Under the pieces are notes generated by a model. The model was not told the origin of the DNA. It was given only the letters and a program-made list of their open reading frames with translations, and made no database searches. DNA of 64,000 bases, from assembly GCA_017306155.1 (NCBI GenBank), contig JAFKJB010000005.1:124001-188000 (forward strand), written 5' to 3'. The DNA comes from Nitrosospira multiformis (GTDB lineage: Bacteria > Pseudomonadota > Gammaproteobacteria > Burkholderiales > Nitrosomonadaceae). A program made the position numbers and the translations under genes. Within the stretch, counting starts at the first letter, position 1, and every line of letters begins with the position of its first letter. Shown one piece after another: positions 27,297 to 35,454 of this stretch.

Positions 27297-28202
27297 CTAT
27301 ATCCGCGCAGCCGATGTTTTTGTACTCAGCCAATTCATGATGGGCAGAACATGCTCGTGAAACCGGATGACGTCGCGGTAGCGCCCATCCGCTACGCGCT
27401 GTTTCCCGTGGCTTTCATAAAAGGGTTTCTGTTGGAGGAAGCTTCGTTCCGGCTCTTTCCCCGGTGCGGCGGACGCAAACAGGTATTCACGGGCAAAAGC
27501 ATCTTCGCCATACGAGCGGAATGCATCCTCCACCTCCTGTTGAAGGATTCCACCCGCTTGACTGGCATACTCGCGCATGGTTTCCAGCTTGTGCGTCAAC
27601 TCACGCTCGTTCAATTCGATAATGCACTGTCCGTCCCCCCACTGAAAAGGAGGATTCGCAGGTTCTGCGCGACATGCAGCTGGCTGTGCAGTGGGTCGTG
27701 GATCACCCATGAGGGGAATAGTGTAATGCCGGACAAGGCATTCTTTCCCATCCTTAGTCCTGGTGGTGCTGGTGACGTTGTTGGTAATAGCCACCGCAGT
27801 CCGGACAAGTACTTCGCATAAATCATGCGTCGGGTTGTAGCCCTCGATGCCGTCGCTTACCACCGTGCGAATATCCTGTGCAGCAATAAGTGCAGCCAAC
27901 CGTTCGCAGAGGTCATCGAACATGTCGTATTCGCCATGCAGCATCTTCCGGTAGATTTGCCGGTCGCTGAGTTCACCGCACACCGGGCCGATTTCACTCC
28001 CCAGTTCCTGCAGGATGTTCAAGGTGGCCGCCAACCGGGGCTGATCATCGCTTCCCGAACCATCGGTAAGAATGCAAACCAGCGGTTTCGTTTGGGCGAT
28101 CCAGCCGTAGAGGCGCAATTCATGTCCGGGATGGGCAATGACCAGCAAGCTGCTCCTCCCGGAAAGGTTATCAGAAAGGTCTTTCCGCCGGGTGTTTCTC
28201 AT
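27297..28202 (-). CDS. PIG-L-like (LmbE family) deacetylase
   Basis: 301 residues. LLVIAHPGHELRLYGW resembles the HPxDDE metal motif of PIG-L/LmbE N-acetylglucosaminyl deacetylases, with His-Pro-Gly-His-Glu instead of His-Pro-Asp-Asp-Glu. The second motif is recognisable as DGIEGYNPTHDLCEVLV. The changed first motif means activity is uncertain. Operon position between a Wzt-type ATPase (overlap of four bases upstream) and a glycosyltransferase suggests a role in modifying a surface glycan. Confidence 0.7.
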   Translation of the reverse strand: MRNTRRKDLSDNLSGRSSLLVIAHPGHELRLYGWIAQTKPLVCILTDGSGSDDQPRLAATLNILQELGSEIGPVCGELSDRQIYRKMLHGEYDMFDDLCERLAALIAAQDIRTVVSDGIEGYNPTHDLCEVLVRTAVAITNNVTSTTRTKDGKECLVRHYTIPLMGDPRPTAQPAACRAEPANPPFQWGDGQCIIELNERELTHKLETMREYASQAGGILQQEVEDAFRSYGEDAFAREYLFASAAPGKEPERSFLQQKPFYESHGKQRVADGRYRDVIRFHEHVLPIMNWLSTKTSAARI

Positions 28203-29683
28203 TTCAAAACCCTTACATCGAGCGTATTCGGCAGATAAACCTGTGTCCAGAACTTTGCAGTCGGATTGGGCAGCACTTCGAATACGTAGGCGATCTCCAC
28301 AATATCGAAGAACAGTGCCTGTTGATGAGCGTTGACGGGGTGTGTAAGCGAAATTCTCAAGCTGTATCTGCCGTCAGTCAGCGGAAGTGATGTCCGGTAA
28401 AGCGCCTCGGCCTGCTGTGATGGCTCCAGGGTTAGCAGCGTCTGACTTTGCATGAGGAAGTCCGCTCCTATCACTGGTATCCGGTTTTTATCGCAAATTT
28501 TGTAGTTGACTGAAAAAGTACAGATGCGAGCAGCTTCAACGATGATACGTATGAGGATTGATTGTCCGAATTCTGCCGAGCGTACCGGCAGTCCTTTATC
28601 ATCTGTCATTTCCGCGTAAATTACACGCACATCGCCGGTCCCCGAGCGGCAGTGACTTGCATTTTCAGCAAAGCGTGCAAGATGCTCCTTCTCCACGCTT
28701 TGGAACCGGCCTGCTGCTACAAAGGCTCCTGATGCTGAATCAGACCCGGCGGAGGGATCAGTACAGCGGGTGGGGGTGATTCCGGTTTCAGAAGCATCGG
28801 GTATGCCGCCAGTCCTCAAGTCGTTTTTTTCAGAAATGGTTACGTTGATTTTCCGGTTGCTTGCTTCCTGTACTTCACGAATATAGCGTGCAACGACGTC
28901 CCGAGTGGGGCCGATTTCCAGTGCCCGACCATGCTTGAGGTAAAGGGTGCGCTCGCATAGGGCGCTGACCGCTCCTACATCGTGGCTGACAAACAGGATG
29001 GTGGTGCCCCGTTCCTGCATCTGCTTCAATGTCACCATGCACTTCGCCTGGAACTCCATGTCTCCCACCGCCAGTGCTTCATCTACGATCAGTACCTCCG
29101 GCTCAACCGAAATGGCGGCGGCGAACGCGAGGCGTACATACATTCCGCTCGAATACGTCTTTACCGGTTGGTCGAGGAAATCGCCAATGCCGGCATAAGC
29201 TGCGATGCGCTCGTAGCGCTGTCTGATCTCGCCGGTGTTCAGTCCCGCAATCGATGCCGCCATGTGGATATTCTCGCGGCCGGTAAATTCCCTGTTGAAG
29301 CCGGCTCCGAGCTCAAGCAAAGCCGACACCTTGCCTTTGATATATATTTCGCCCTGGGTGGGTGTGAGTGTTCCGGCGATCAGTTGCAGCAGCGTGCTTT
29401 TCCCGGATCCGTTCGGACCGATGATCCCGACAGTTTCTCCACGCCGGATCTCAAAGGAAATGCTGTCCAGCGCCCGGAACTCCCGATACAGTTGCTTCCG
29501 GTTACCCCACAAGCCTTGCAGCAGCCGATCGCGTGACCGGCCATAAATGCGATAGGTCTTTGACAGATTCAATACGCGAAGCGCAATATCTGCGCTATTG
29601 ATGTCATCGATAGCCGTTGGCGGAGAGGGGGCCATGGAGGAGTCGCGTCCTGTTTCGGCTGTGAGGTCGCTCAGGGCTGTCAT
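28199..29683 (-). CDS. ABC transporter ATP-binding protein, Wzt-type polysaccharide export
   Basis: Walker A GIIGPNGSGKSTLLQL (about residue 88), signature YSSGMYVRLAFAAA and Walker B EVLIVDEALAVGDMEFQ match the KpsT/Wzt (TagH) subfamily that energises export of O-antigen or teichoic-type polymers. From about residue 300 a C-terminal beta-rich domain (SAEFGQSILIRIIVEAARICTFSVNYKICDKNRIPVIG...) resembles the Wzt carbohydrate-binding domain that recognises the finished chain. I choose the ATG at 29683 with AGGGGA upstream; starts at 29743 or GTG 29752 are possible. No matching permease (Wzm) is present in the window. Confidence 0.87.
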   Translation of the reverse strand: MTALSDLTAETGRDSSMAPSPPTAIDDINSADIALRVLNLSKTYRIYGRSRDRLLQGLWGNRKQLYREFRALDSISFEIRRGETVGIIGPNGSGKSTLLQLIAGTLTPTQGEIYIKGKVSALLELGAGFNREFTGRENIHMAASIAGLNTGEIRQRYERIAAYAGIGDFLDQPVKTYSSGMYVRLAFAAAISVEPEVLIVDEALAVGDMEFQAKCMVTLKQMQERGTTILFVSHDVGAVSALCERTLYLKHGRALEIGPTRDVVARYIREVQEASNRKINVTISEKNDLRTGGIPDASETGITPTRCTDPSAGSDSASGAFVAAGRFQSVEKEHLARFAENASHCRSGTGDVRVIYAEMTDDKGLPVRSAEFGQSILIRIIVEAARICTFSVNYKICDKNRIPVIGADFLMQSQTLLTLEPSQQAEALYRTSLPLTDGRYSLRISLTHPVNAHQQALFFDIVEIAYVFEVLPNPTAKFWTQVYLPNTLDVRVLK

Positions 29684-29875
29684 TACAGGGTCCCCTGCTG
29701 GCACGATCGAACGCTTCGGATGGGTTGATAAATTTTTTGGCATGTAAGGCACGTGGGTATGCCCAAAACTATCTTAGCCCAGAACCGGGGTTCCTGCCAC
29801 TGAGGTTGGAGTGTCTAAAGTATCCGGAGTATCAGCGATCGCAAAGGTTCAGGTTTTTTAAAGCAGGACTGATTC

Positions 29876-30658
29876 ATGAAGGAAGCCGTTATCCACCCAA
29901 CAGCCATTGTCCATCCCGGAGCACAACTTGGCTCCGGCGTCACCATCGGAGCTTATTCCATCGTGGAAGAGCATGTCGCGGTTGGCGACAATACCTGGAT
30001 TGGGCCTCACGTGGTCATAAAGGGGCATACGTGCATCGGTTGCAGTAACCGGATTTTCCAGTTCTGCTCGCTTGGGGATGAGCCGCAGGACAAGAAATAC
30101 AAGGGCGAGCCTACCCGACTGGAAATAGGCGATCGAAACACTCTTCGCGAGTTTTGCACTTTCAACCGGGGCACCGCCCAAGGGGCAGGCGTTACCCGCC
30201 TCGGGAATGACAACTTCATGATGGCTTATGTTCATCTGGCGCATGATTGCCAGGTAGACAACTTTACGACCTTTACCAACAACGCTTCCCTGGCTGGCCA
30301 TGTCCAGGTGGGCGATTACGCCGGACTTGGCGGATTCACCTCGGTTCATCAGTTCGTTCGTGTGGGTGCCTACAGCTTTACCGGTTTAGGCACCGTGCTG
30401 ACTCAGGATTTGCCGCCTTATATCCTGGCGGCAGGGAATCCAGCCATGCCTTACGGCCTCAATTGGAGGGAGCTCAAGCGCCGGGGATTTTCTGAATCCA
30501 CTATTCGCGCACTGAAAAGTGCTTACAAGCTGGTATACCGATCCGGCCTCTCTTTGAAAGAAGCGGAAGTGCAGCTCATGCAGCTTGCTAGCGATACACC
30601 GTCTGTCCAGCGCTTTCTTGATTTCATTTCCGTGCAAGGACGTGGAATTATCAGGTGA
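29876..30658 (+). CDS. lpxA: UDP-N-acetylglucosamine acyltransferase
   Basis: First enzyme of lipid A synthesis: transfers a 3-hydroxyacyl group from ACP to UDP-GlcNAc. The N-terminal 190 residues form left-handed beta-helix hexapeptide repeats (VIHPTAIVHPGAQLGSGVTIGAY...). The catalytic His lies in YVHLAHDCQV (about residue 124), followed by NNASLAGHVQVGDYAGLGG, and the C-terminal helical domain is intact (AYKLVYRSGLSLKEAE). Length 260 residues is normal. It lies outside the usual lpxD-fabZ-lpxA-lpxB cluster, so it may be a second copy or a relocated gene. It is divergent from the polysaccharide operon. Confidence 0.93.
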   Translation: MKEAVIHPTAIVHPGAQLGSGVTIGAYSIVEEHVAVGDNTWIGPHVVIKGHTCIGCSNRIFQFCSLGDEPQDKKYKGEPTRLEIGDRNTLREFCTFNRGTAQGAGVTRLGNDNFMMAYVHLAHDCQVDNFTTFTNNASLAGHVQVGDYAGLGGFTSVHQFVRVGAYSFTGLGTVLTQDLPPYILAAGNPAMPYGLNWRELKRRGFSESTIRALKSAYKLVYRSGLSLKEAEVQLMQLASDTPSVQRFLDFISVQGRGIIR

Positions 30659-30769
30659 CAGAGAGACCTGGCGGTGTCGGTTTCTGTAAATTCTTTTGCA
30701 GCGGCGCCCTGATTCTGACAAGATTAAGCTGTGTTTTAGTCTGGTTTAACTTGGTCCACAAGATTTGCT

Positions 30770-30994
30770 ATGAAAATAGTTAATATCCATGAAGCGAAGA
30801 CGCATTTATCGCGATTAGTTGAGGAAGCAGCTGCAGGTGAGGCAATAATCATTGCCAAGGCGGGAAGGCTCGTTGCCCGTGTGGCGCCGCTTTCAGCCGC
30901 GCCGTAGCGACAGCTTGGCATATTCAGGAGACGGCTCAATGTTCCAGCCAATTTTGACGCACCATTGACGGATGATATTCTTGTATTATTTTGA
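30770..30994 (+). pseudogene. Phd/YefM-type antitoxin interrupted by an in-frame stop
   Basis: MKIVNIHEAKTHLSRLVEEAAAGEAIIIAKAGRLVARVAPL is a textbook start of a Phd/VapB-like antitoxin. A TAG at 30905-30907 stops it after 45 residues. The same frame then continues with RQLGIFRRRLNVPANFDAPLTDDILVLF and a stop at 30992-30994, which is the expected C-terminal toxin-binding part. So a single nonsense change splits the gene. The 45-residue fragment could still bind DNA. Confidence 0.75.
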
Positions 30995-30998
30995 GTAT

Positions 30999-31160
30999 GT
31001 TAAACGGTGTATTTTACTGGATACTCGCCTTCTGATATCCCTCGATACACCTGATCGCTTTCCTGCGGAGGTTTTACAAGATATCGAAATGCAGGATAAT
31101 CAGGTTTATTCCAGCGCGAGGTCTTGTTTTTTATTACTGAGGCGGAACGCGATTTACTGA
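30999..31160 (+). pseudogene. PIN-domain (VapC) toxin remnant
   Basis: Directly downstream of the broken antitoxin the residues RCILLDTRLLISLDTPDRFPAEVLQDIEMQDNQVYSSA match the first 40 residues of a PIN toxin (LLLDTH.LLW.L...RLP..V...I), although the conserved His and Trp are replaced. There is no Met at the expected place and the frame changes after SSA; the rest of the toxin (about 90 residues) is gone. The metalloprotease gene starts 26 bases later. Confidence 0.6.
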
Positions 31161-31186
31161 ATCACAATCTGCGGGAGAGTCGTCAT

Positions 31187-32230
31187 ATGAAGAATCGAAA
31201 TATGAAGAATCAAAAACAGAAAGCGATTGCCCAGGCAACGCGGGTGGCAGTTAACGTAGGGTTGTTTGCTGGCTCCCTGTCGTTCAGTTTTGCTGCATAT
31301 GCGGGCATCAACTTTCAATTTGTATACAAGGATGCGCAGGGTACGGGGTTTCTTGATCCCGTAAATGGTCCTGCTCGACAAGCTGCGCTTAACACCGCTG
31401 CCACCGAGTTCTCTAAAATGTTTGGCAGCCACTTCACCAACTCAGGCACTATCGTACTGGAAGCGACGGCGACTAATAATCCTCAGGGTGATACCCTGGC
31501 CTCGGCCGGAAGTGAATATGTCGATCGTGGAGTACCAGGCTTCAATCTTGACGAAGTCGTGCGCGAGAAACTTCAGACAGGCATTGATCCCAACGGAAGC
31601 AAGCCCGATGGTTCCCTGGACATCAACTTTGGGAATCAGTGGCAGCTGGGTTTCAACGCGCCGGTTTCGAATCAGCAGTATGACTTCTACTCCACGATGT
31701 ACCATGAATTTACCCATACGCTTGGTTTCTCTTCATCCATAGGGCAATTCGGCGATCCGCTTCTCGGTACACGGCACGCTGGAAGCTGGAGCGCCTTCGA
31801 TAGCCATATAGTGGACAAGAACGGCACTCCGGTCATCGATCCCACAACTTTCGCGATCAACGAAACGGTCTGGGATGCGAGCAGCGTGGGGGAGGGAAGT
31901 CCCGCAGGAGGTTTGTTCTTCGATGGACCCAACGCCATGGCGGCAAACGGAGGTAATCCAGCAGGTTTGTATACCCCCTCCCCGTGGGAGGAGGGGAGCA
32001 GCGTTTCCCACCTGGATGATAATAACAGCGCTTATGCAGGAATGCTGATGCTGGCCGCCTCTGATACGGGGCCTTATACCCGCGACTACAGCGCGGTCGA
32101 GATCGGCATTCTCCATGATATTGGATATACGGTAACAGCTGTGCCAGAACCGGAGACCTACGCGATGATGCTGGCCGGACTGGGATTGCTGGGCTGGGTA
32201 ACACGGCGCAAAAAGCGCCATGACCAGTGA
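31187..32230 (+). CDS. Secreted PEP-CTERM zinc metalloprotease-like protein
   Basis: 347 residues. A signal peptide (about 12-38, ending AAYA) is followed by an exported domain with the zinc motif HEFTHTLGFSS (HExxHxxG, about residue 170). This is a metzincin-like arrangement, with the third ligand expected a few residues on. The C-terminus is a PEP-CTERM sorting signal: VPEPETYAMML, a hydrophobic helix and the basic tail TRRKKRHDQ. Proteins with this tail are processed by exosortase and usually attached to an extracellular matrix. The ATG at 31187 follows GGGAGAG; the longer frame from 31124 lacks a signal peptide at its start. Confidence 0.82.
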   Translation: MKNRNMKNQKQKAIAQATRVAVNVGLFAGSLSFSFAAYAGINFQFVYKDAQGTGFLDPVNGPARQAALNTAATEFSKMFGSHFTNSGTIVLEATATNNPQGDTLASAGSEYVDRGVPGFNLDEVVREKLQTGIDPNGSKPDGSLDINFGNQWQLGFNAPVSNQQYDFYSTMYHEFTHTLGFSSSIGQFGDPLLGTRHAGSWSAFDSHIVDKNGTPVIDPTTFAINETVWDASSVGEGSPAGGLFFDGPNAMAANGGNPAGLYTPSPWEEGSSVSHLDDNNSAYAGMLMLAASDTGPYTRDYSAVEIGILHDIGYTVTAVPEPETYAMMLAGLGLLGWVTRRKKRHDQ

Positions 32231-32837
32231 TTCTGCCGGAATAATTTTTCGTGCCGCTGTCCTGCGGCGATTCCGCAGCCTGGTTTTCCTGGTTTATCGA
32301 GTGCGGCCATTACCGCACTGGATTTTCCCTGTCAGGCTGCTCCCTGTTTTTATATTGTTTTTTGCCGGGTCAGCGTCCATGGCAGGCGAACGCGCCTTGG
32401 GACCTGATGGTCCTCCACTCGCTTATCCTATCCAGGAGGTCAATCTCCATCTGACCCGCCAGCCTGGCAATGCGGCTTTTTCAGTTCGGCGGGTCAGCCT
32501 GTCGGGCAGGGGAAGCGCTACCTTCGAACGGGGCGACGAACTTCTGCAAATTGCCTACCCCACCACCGAACTGGTTGCCCTCCTGAACGAGCTTTACAGG
32601 ATTCGTTTCTTTGAACTTCCTTCGCAATATACTGCGCGCTATTCCGTCTTTCTCAAGGACGATGGAATGATTGCGACTTCCGTCTTGCGCATGATGGATG
32701 CAGGGAGCACGCGTATCTGCTTTGCGGCGACCGGCTATGAAAAATGTGTTACGTATGGACGTGATGGTCCGAGCGACCTGGAGAATATTGTCAACGGCGT
32801 TTTTGACGATCTGGAGAAGCGCGCAGCCGGGAAATAG
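32220..32837 (+). CDS. Exported protein of unknown function
   Basis: 205 residues, overlapping the end of the metalloprotease gene by 11 bases. A basic N-terminus and one hydrophobic stretch (about 35-52, FPVRLLPVFILFFAGSASMA) suggest a signal peptide or anchor; the remainder is soluble. I do not recognise the domain. VSLSGRGSATFERG and TRICFAATGYEKCVTYGRDGPSDLENIVNGVFDDLEK resemble small periplasmic proteins of the DUF6438 type, but I would not insist. Confidence 0.55.
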   Translation: MTSDSAGIIFRAAVLRRFRSLVFLVYRVRPLPHWIFPVRLLPVFILFFAGSASMAGERALGPDGPPLAYPIQEVNLHLTRQPGNAAFSVRRVSLSGRGSATFERGDELLQIAYPTTELVALLNELYRIRFFELPSQYTARYSVFLKDDGMIATSVLRMMDAGSTRICFAATGYEKCVTYGRDGPSDLENIVNGVFDDLEKRAAGK

Positions 32838-32951
32838 AGAAATAGAAGGTAGTCATAAACTGTTTTTGAAAACGGAATCCTGAAAATTCTGTGCAGCAGG
32901 TTATGCTACGATAAATACAAGCATTGTCTTTCCCGGAACCTGGAAATCTTC

Positions 32952-34076
32952 ATGCCCCAATATCCCGATACACTCGACGCGCTCAATCGCTCCGCGCCAC
33001 TTTCGGATAAGCTGAAGAGTCTGCACGAAACCCTTCACAGCAGGTTTCCATTCATAGACCGCATCTCGGTAGTGCTCTACGATTCCAAAACGGACGACCT
33101 GAAGACATTCATTCATAGCAGCGGCGGATCGTCTCCACTCGTGTTGTATGAGGCCAAGCTAAGCAATGCCAGATCATTACGTCAAATCCTGAAGACTGGC
33201 GCGCCCCGGGTCGTCAATGACCTGTCGATTTTCAGGAATGGGACGCAAGAACATACCAGGCGGATCGCCGCGCAGGGATATGGAGCGAGCTATACCCTGC
33301 CGATGTACCTGAACGGGGAGTTTTTCGGGTTTGTATTCTTCAACTCCTATCAGAAAAATGTATTTAATGCAGAGACTCTGCATTTCCTGCATGTATTCGC
33401 TCACCTGATCTCGCTGGTCGTAATCAATGAATTCTCGGCTGTTCGCACCATGATTGCCACTGTCCAGGCTGCCCGCGAGATCGCGAATCTGCGCGATACT
33501 GAAACGGGCGCGCACCTCGACCGCATGTCGCGCTATGCCAGAATAGTGGCCAGGGAACTGGCCCCGAAGTACGCCTTCAACGACGAATATGTCGAATATG
33601 TGTTCCTGTTTTCGCCATTGCATGATATCGGCAAGATCGGAATTCCCGACAGTATCCTGCTCAAACCCGGGCTTCTTGACATGAATGAGCGGGAGATCAT
33701 GAAAACGCATACCGGCAAGGGCCGCCAGGTCATTGACCGGATGCTGGTCGACTTCGGGATCGAATCCGAATATGTTTCCATCCTGCGCAACATTGCCGAA
33801 CATCATCATGAAACGCTGGATGGTAAAGGCTACCCCCAGGGGCTGAGGGGTGACCGGATTCCCATGGAATCACGTATCGTTGCGGTAGCGGATGTATTCG
33901 ACGCACTCACCAGCCGCCGTCCTTATAAAGAAGCATGGAGCATTGACGATGCCATTGGAGAATTGCGGAAACTGGCGGGGGACAAACTGGACCCGGATTG
34001 TGTTGAAGCGCTCATCGGGAACCGGTCGCAACTGGAACAGATCAGAAATCAATTCAAGGAAGATTTTTATGGGTAG
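32952..34076 (+). CDS. GAF + HD-GYP domain c-di-GMP phosphodiesterase
   Basis: GAF-type sensor domain at about 1-160 (FPFIDRISVVLYDSKTDDLKTF ... LPMYLNGEFFGFVFFNSYQ), then an HD-GYP domain at about 175-360. The metal-binding pair is SPLHDIGKIGIPD, followed by HTGKGRQVID, HHHETLDGKGYPQGLRGDRIP and VADVFDALTSRRPYKEAW. The GYP triplet is intact, predicting hydrolysis of cyclic di-GMP. There is no membrane segment, so it is cytoplasmic. It lies close to the secreted PEP-CTERM protein, consistent with surface or biofilm control. Confidence 0.92.
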   Translation: MPQYPDTLDALNRSAPLSDKLKSLHETLHSRFPFIDRISVVLYDSKTDDLKTFIHSSGGSSPLVLYEAKLSNARSLRQILKTGAPRVVNDLSIFRNGTQEHTRRIAAQGYGASYTLPMYLNGEFFGFVFFNSYQKNVFNAETLHFLHVFAHLISLVVINEFSAVRTMIATVQAAREIANLRDTETGAHLDRMSRYARIVARELAPKYAFNDEYVEYVFLFSPLHDIGKIGIPDSILLKPGLLDMNEREIMKTHTGKGRQVIDRMLVDFGIESEYVSILRNIAEHHHETLDGKGYPQGLRGDRIPMESRIVAVADVFDALTSRRPYKEAWSIDDAIGELRKLAGDKLDPDCVEALIGNRSQLEQIRNQFKEDFYG

Positions 34077-34165
34077 CATGTAACTCGCGGATTGCAGCGC
34101 TGCCAGCCACCGGCTCCAGCAATCTGGTACAGGCAGAATTTTACTGATCAAGTCGAGGAGGTAGA

Positions 34166-34456
34166 ATGGCAAACGAGAGCTATCACGAACCCATTGAAGA
34201 GTTGACCGACGAAACGAGGGACATGCACAAGGCGATCGTTTCGCTGATGGAAGAACTGGAAGCGATAGACTGGTATAACCAGCGTATGGATTCCTGCAAG
34301 GAGGAGGAACTCAAGGCAATCCTCGCGCATAACCGTGATGAGGAAAAGGAGCACGCGGCGATGCTGCTCGAATGGATTCGCCGTAAGGACCCGATCTTTT
34401 CGATGGAAATGAGAGACTATCTGTTCACTGACAAGCCCATTGCCCGCAAATCATGA
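34166..34456 (+). CDS. Encapsulated-ferritin-like protein, no encapsulin nearby
   Basis: 96 residues: YHEPIEELTDETRDMHKAIVSLMEELEAIDWYNQR and LKAILAHNRDEEKEHAAMLLEWIRRKDP are the two helices of the EncFtn family, with the ferroxidase Glu residues and the EEKEH motif intact. EncFtn proteins oxidise and mineralise iron, normally inside an encapsulin shell they enter through a C-terminal peptide. Here the protein ends at DKPIARKS just after the YLFT motif, with no loading peptide visible, and no encapsulin gene is in the window. A good GAGGAGG precedes the ATG. Confidence 0.85.
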   Translation: MANESYHEPIEELTDETRDMHKAIVSLMEELEAIDWYNQRMDSCKEEELKAILAHNRDEEKEHAAMLLEWIRRKDPIFSMEMRDYLFTDKPIARKS

Positions 34457-34487
34457 TCAATGGGTGACCCATCGATTTATCCGGGCA
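34441..34487. terminator. Possible bidirectional terminator between EncFtn and tyrA
   Basis: Two convergent genes end within 20 bases. Nested inverted repeats TGCCCG (34441-34446) / CGGGCA (34482-34487) and ATGGGT / ACCCAT (34460-34472) cover the junction, overlapping both stop codons. A short TTTT follows on the plus strand. Confidence 0.4.
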
Positions 34488-35367
34488 GGCTTTTCAGCCA
34501 GCATTCCCTTGCGCTGCGCGCATTCGCGAAAAATCTTTCGAGTGCATCACCATCGCCATGCGCCAGCATTTCGCGCACGGTTGTCAATTCCTTCTGGTAT
34601 GCATCGATCTGGTCGAGTAGCGCCCCCCGGTTGCCAAGACATATGTCGCGCCACATCTCGGGAGAGCTGCCGGCGATACGGGTGGAATCTCGGAAACCAC
34701 TGCCGGCAAAGCGCAGCAGCTCGTTGTCATGCGCATCATCGCTTCCATCGGCTCCGGCAGGGACGACATGATTCATCAGCGCAAAGGCAAGGACATGGGG
34801 GAGATGGCTGACAGCAGCCAATATCTCGTCGTGCCGGTTCGCACTCATCCGGGAAACCCGCGCACCGCAGGCCTCCCATAATTCCGTTACCTTTTGCGTT
34901 GCCTCCCGCCGGGTTTCCTCAAGGGGAGTCAGCACAACATTTTTGCCGCGAAACAGATCTGCGCTGGCTGCGCCTGCTCCGCTTTTTTCAGCACCGGCTA
35001 CGGGGTGTCCGGGAACAAAATTTTTCAGATGAGGGGCAAGATGGGAACGTGCTGCCGCTACCACATCCTGCTTGGTGCTGCCCGCATCTGTCACGATGGT
35101 GGAGGACGCAAGATATACGGATATTTGCGCCATGATTTCAATGGTTTGTCCGACGGGCACAGCGAGGAACACCAGATCCGCATCCTTCAAGGCTGATTCA
35201 ATGTCGCTGGCAATCTCGTCTATCTCGCCCAGCGCAACGGCCCGTCGCATGTTTTCCCTGCTGCGGCCAATGCCGGTGATATGCCTGACCACACCTGCCT
35301 TGCGCAATGCAAGCGCGAATGAACCACCGATCAGGCCCACGCCGATAACCACCAGTTTGTGGATCAC
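34477..35367 (-). CDS. tyrA: Prephenate dehydrogenase
   Basis: NAD-binding start MIHKLVVIGVGLIGGSFALALR, TDAGSTKQDVV (about 93), the active-site loop FVPGHPVAGAEKSG (about 115-129) with the catalytic His, and SHLPHVLAFAL (about 188). It converts prephenate to 4-hydroxyphenylpyruvate for tyrosine. Length 296 residues, a single-domain TyrA without chorismate mutase. It is the last gene of the aromatic block in transcription order. Confidence 0.94.
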   Translation of the reverse strand: MIHKLVVIGVGLIGGSFALALRKAGVVRHITGIGRSRENMRRAVALGEIDEIASDIESALKDADLVFLAVPVGQTIEIMAQISVYLASSTIVTDAGSTKQDVVAAARSHLAPHLKNFVPGHPVAGAEKSGAGAASADLFRGKNVVLTPLEETRREATQKVTELWEACGARVSRMSANRHDEILAAVSHLPHVLAFALMNHVVPAGADGSDDAHDNELLRFAGSGFRDSTRIAGSSPEMWRDICLGNRGALLDQIDAYQKELTTVREMLAHGDGDALERFFANARSARECWLKSLPG

Positions 35368-35454
35368 GGTAAGGTCAGCGGAATCAATCGGTTTACATGA
35401 GCGGCTGGTATCACGGAGAGCCTTGCATGGCTGCTGCCTGCATCCAGTTATTCA

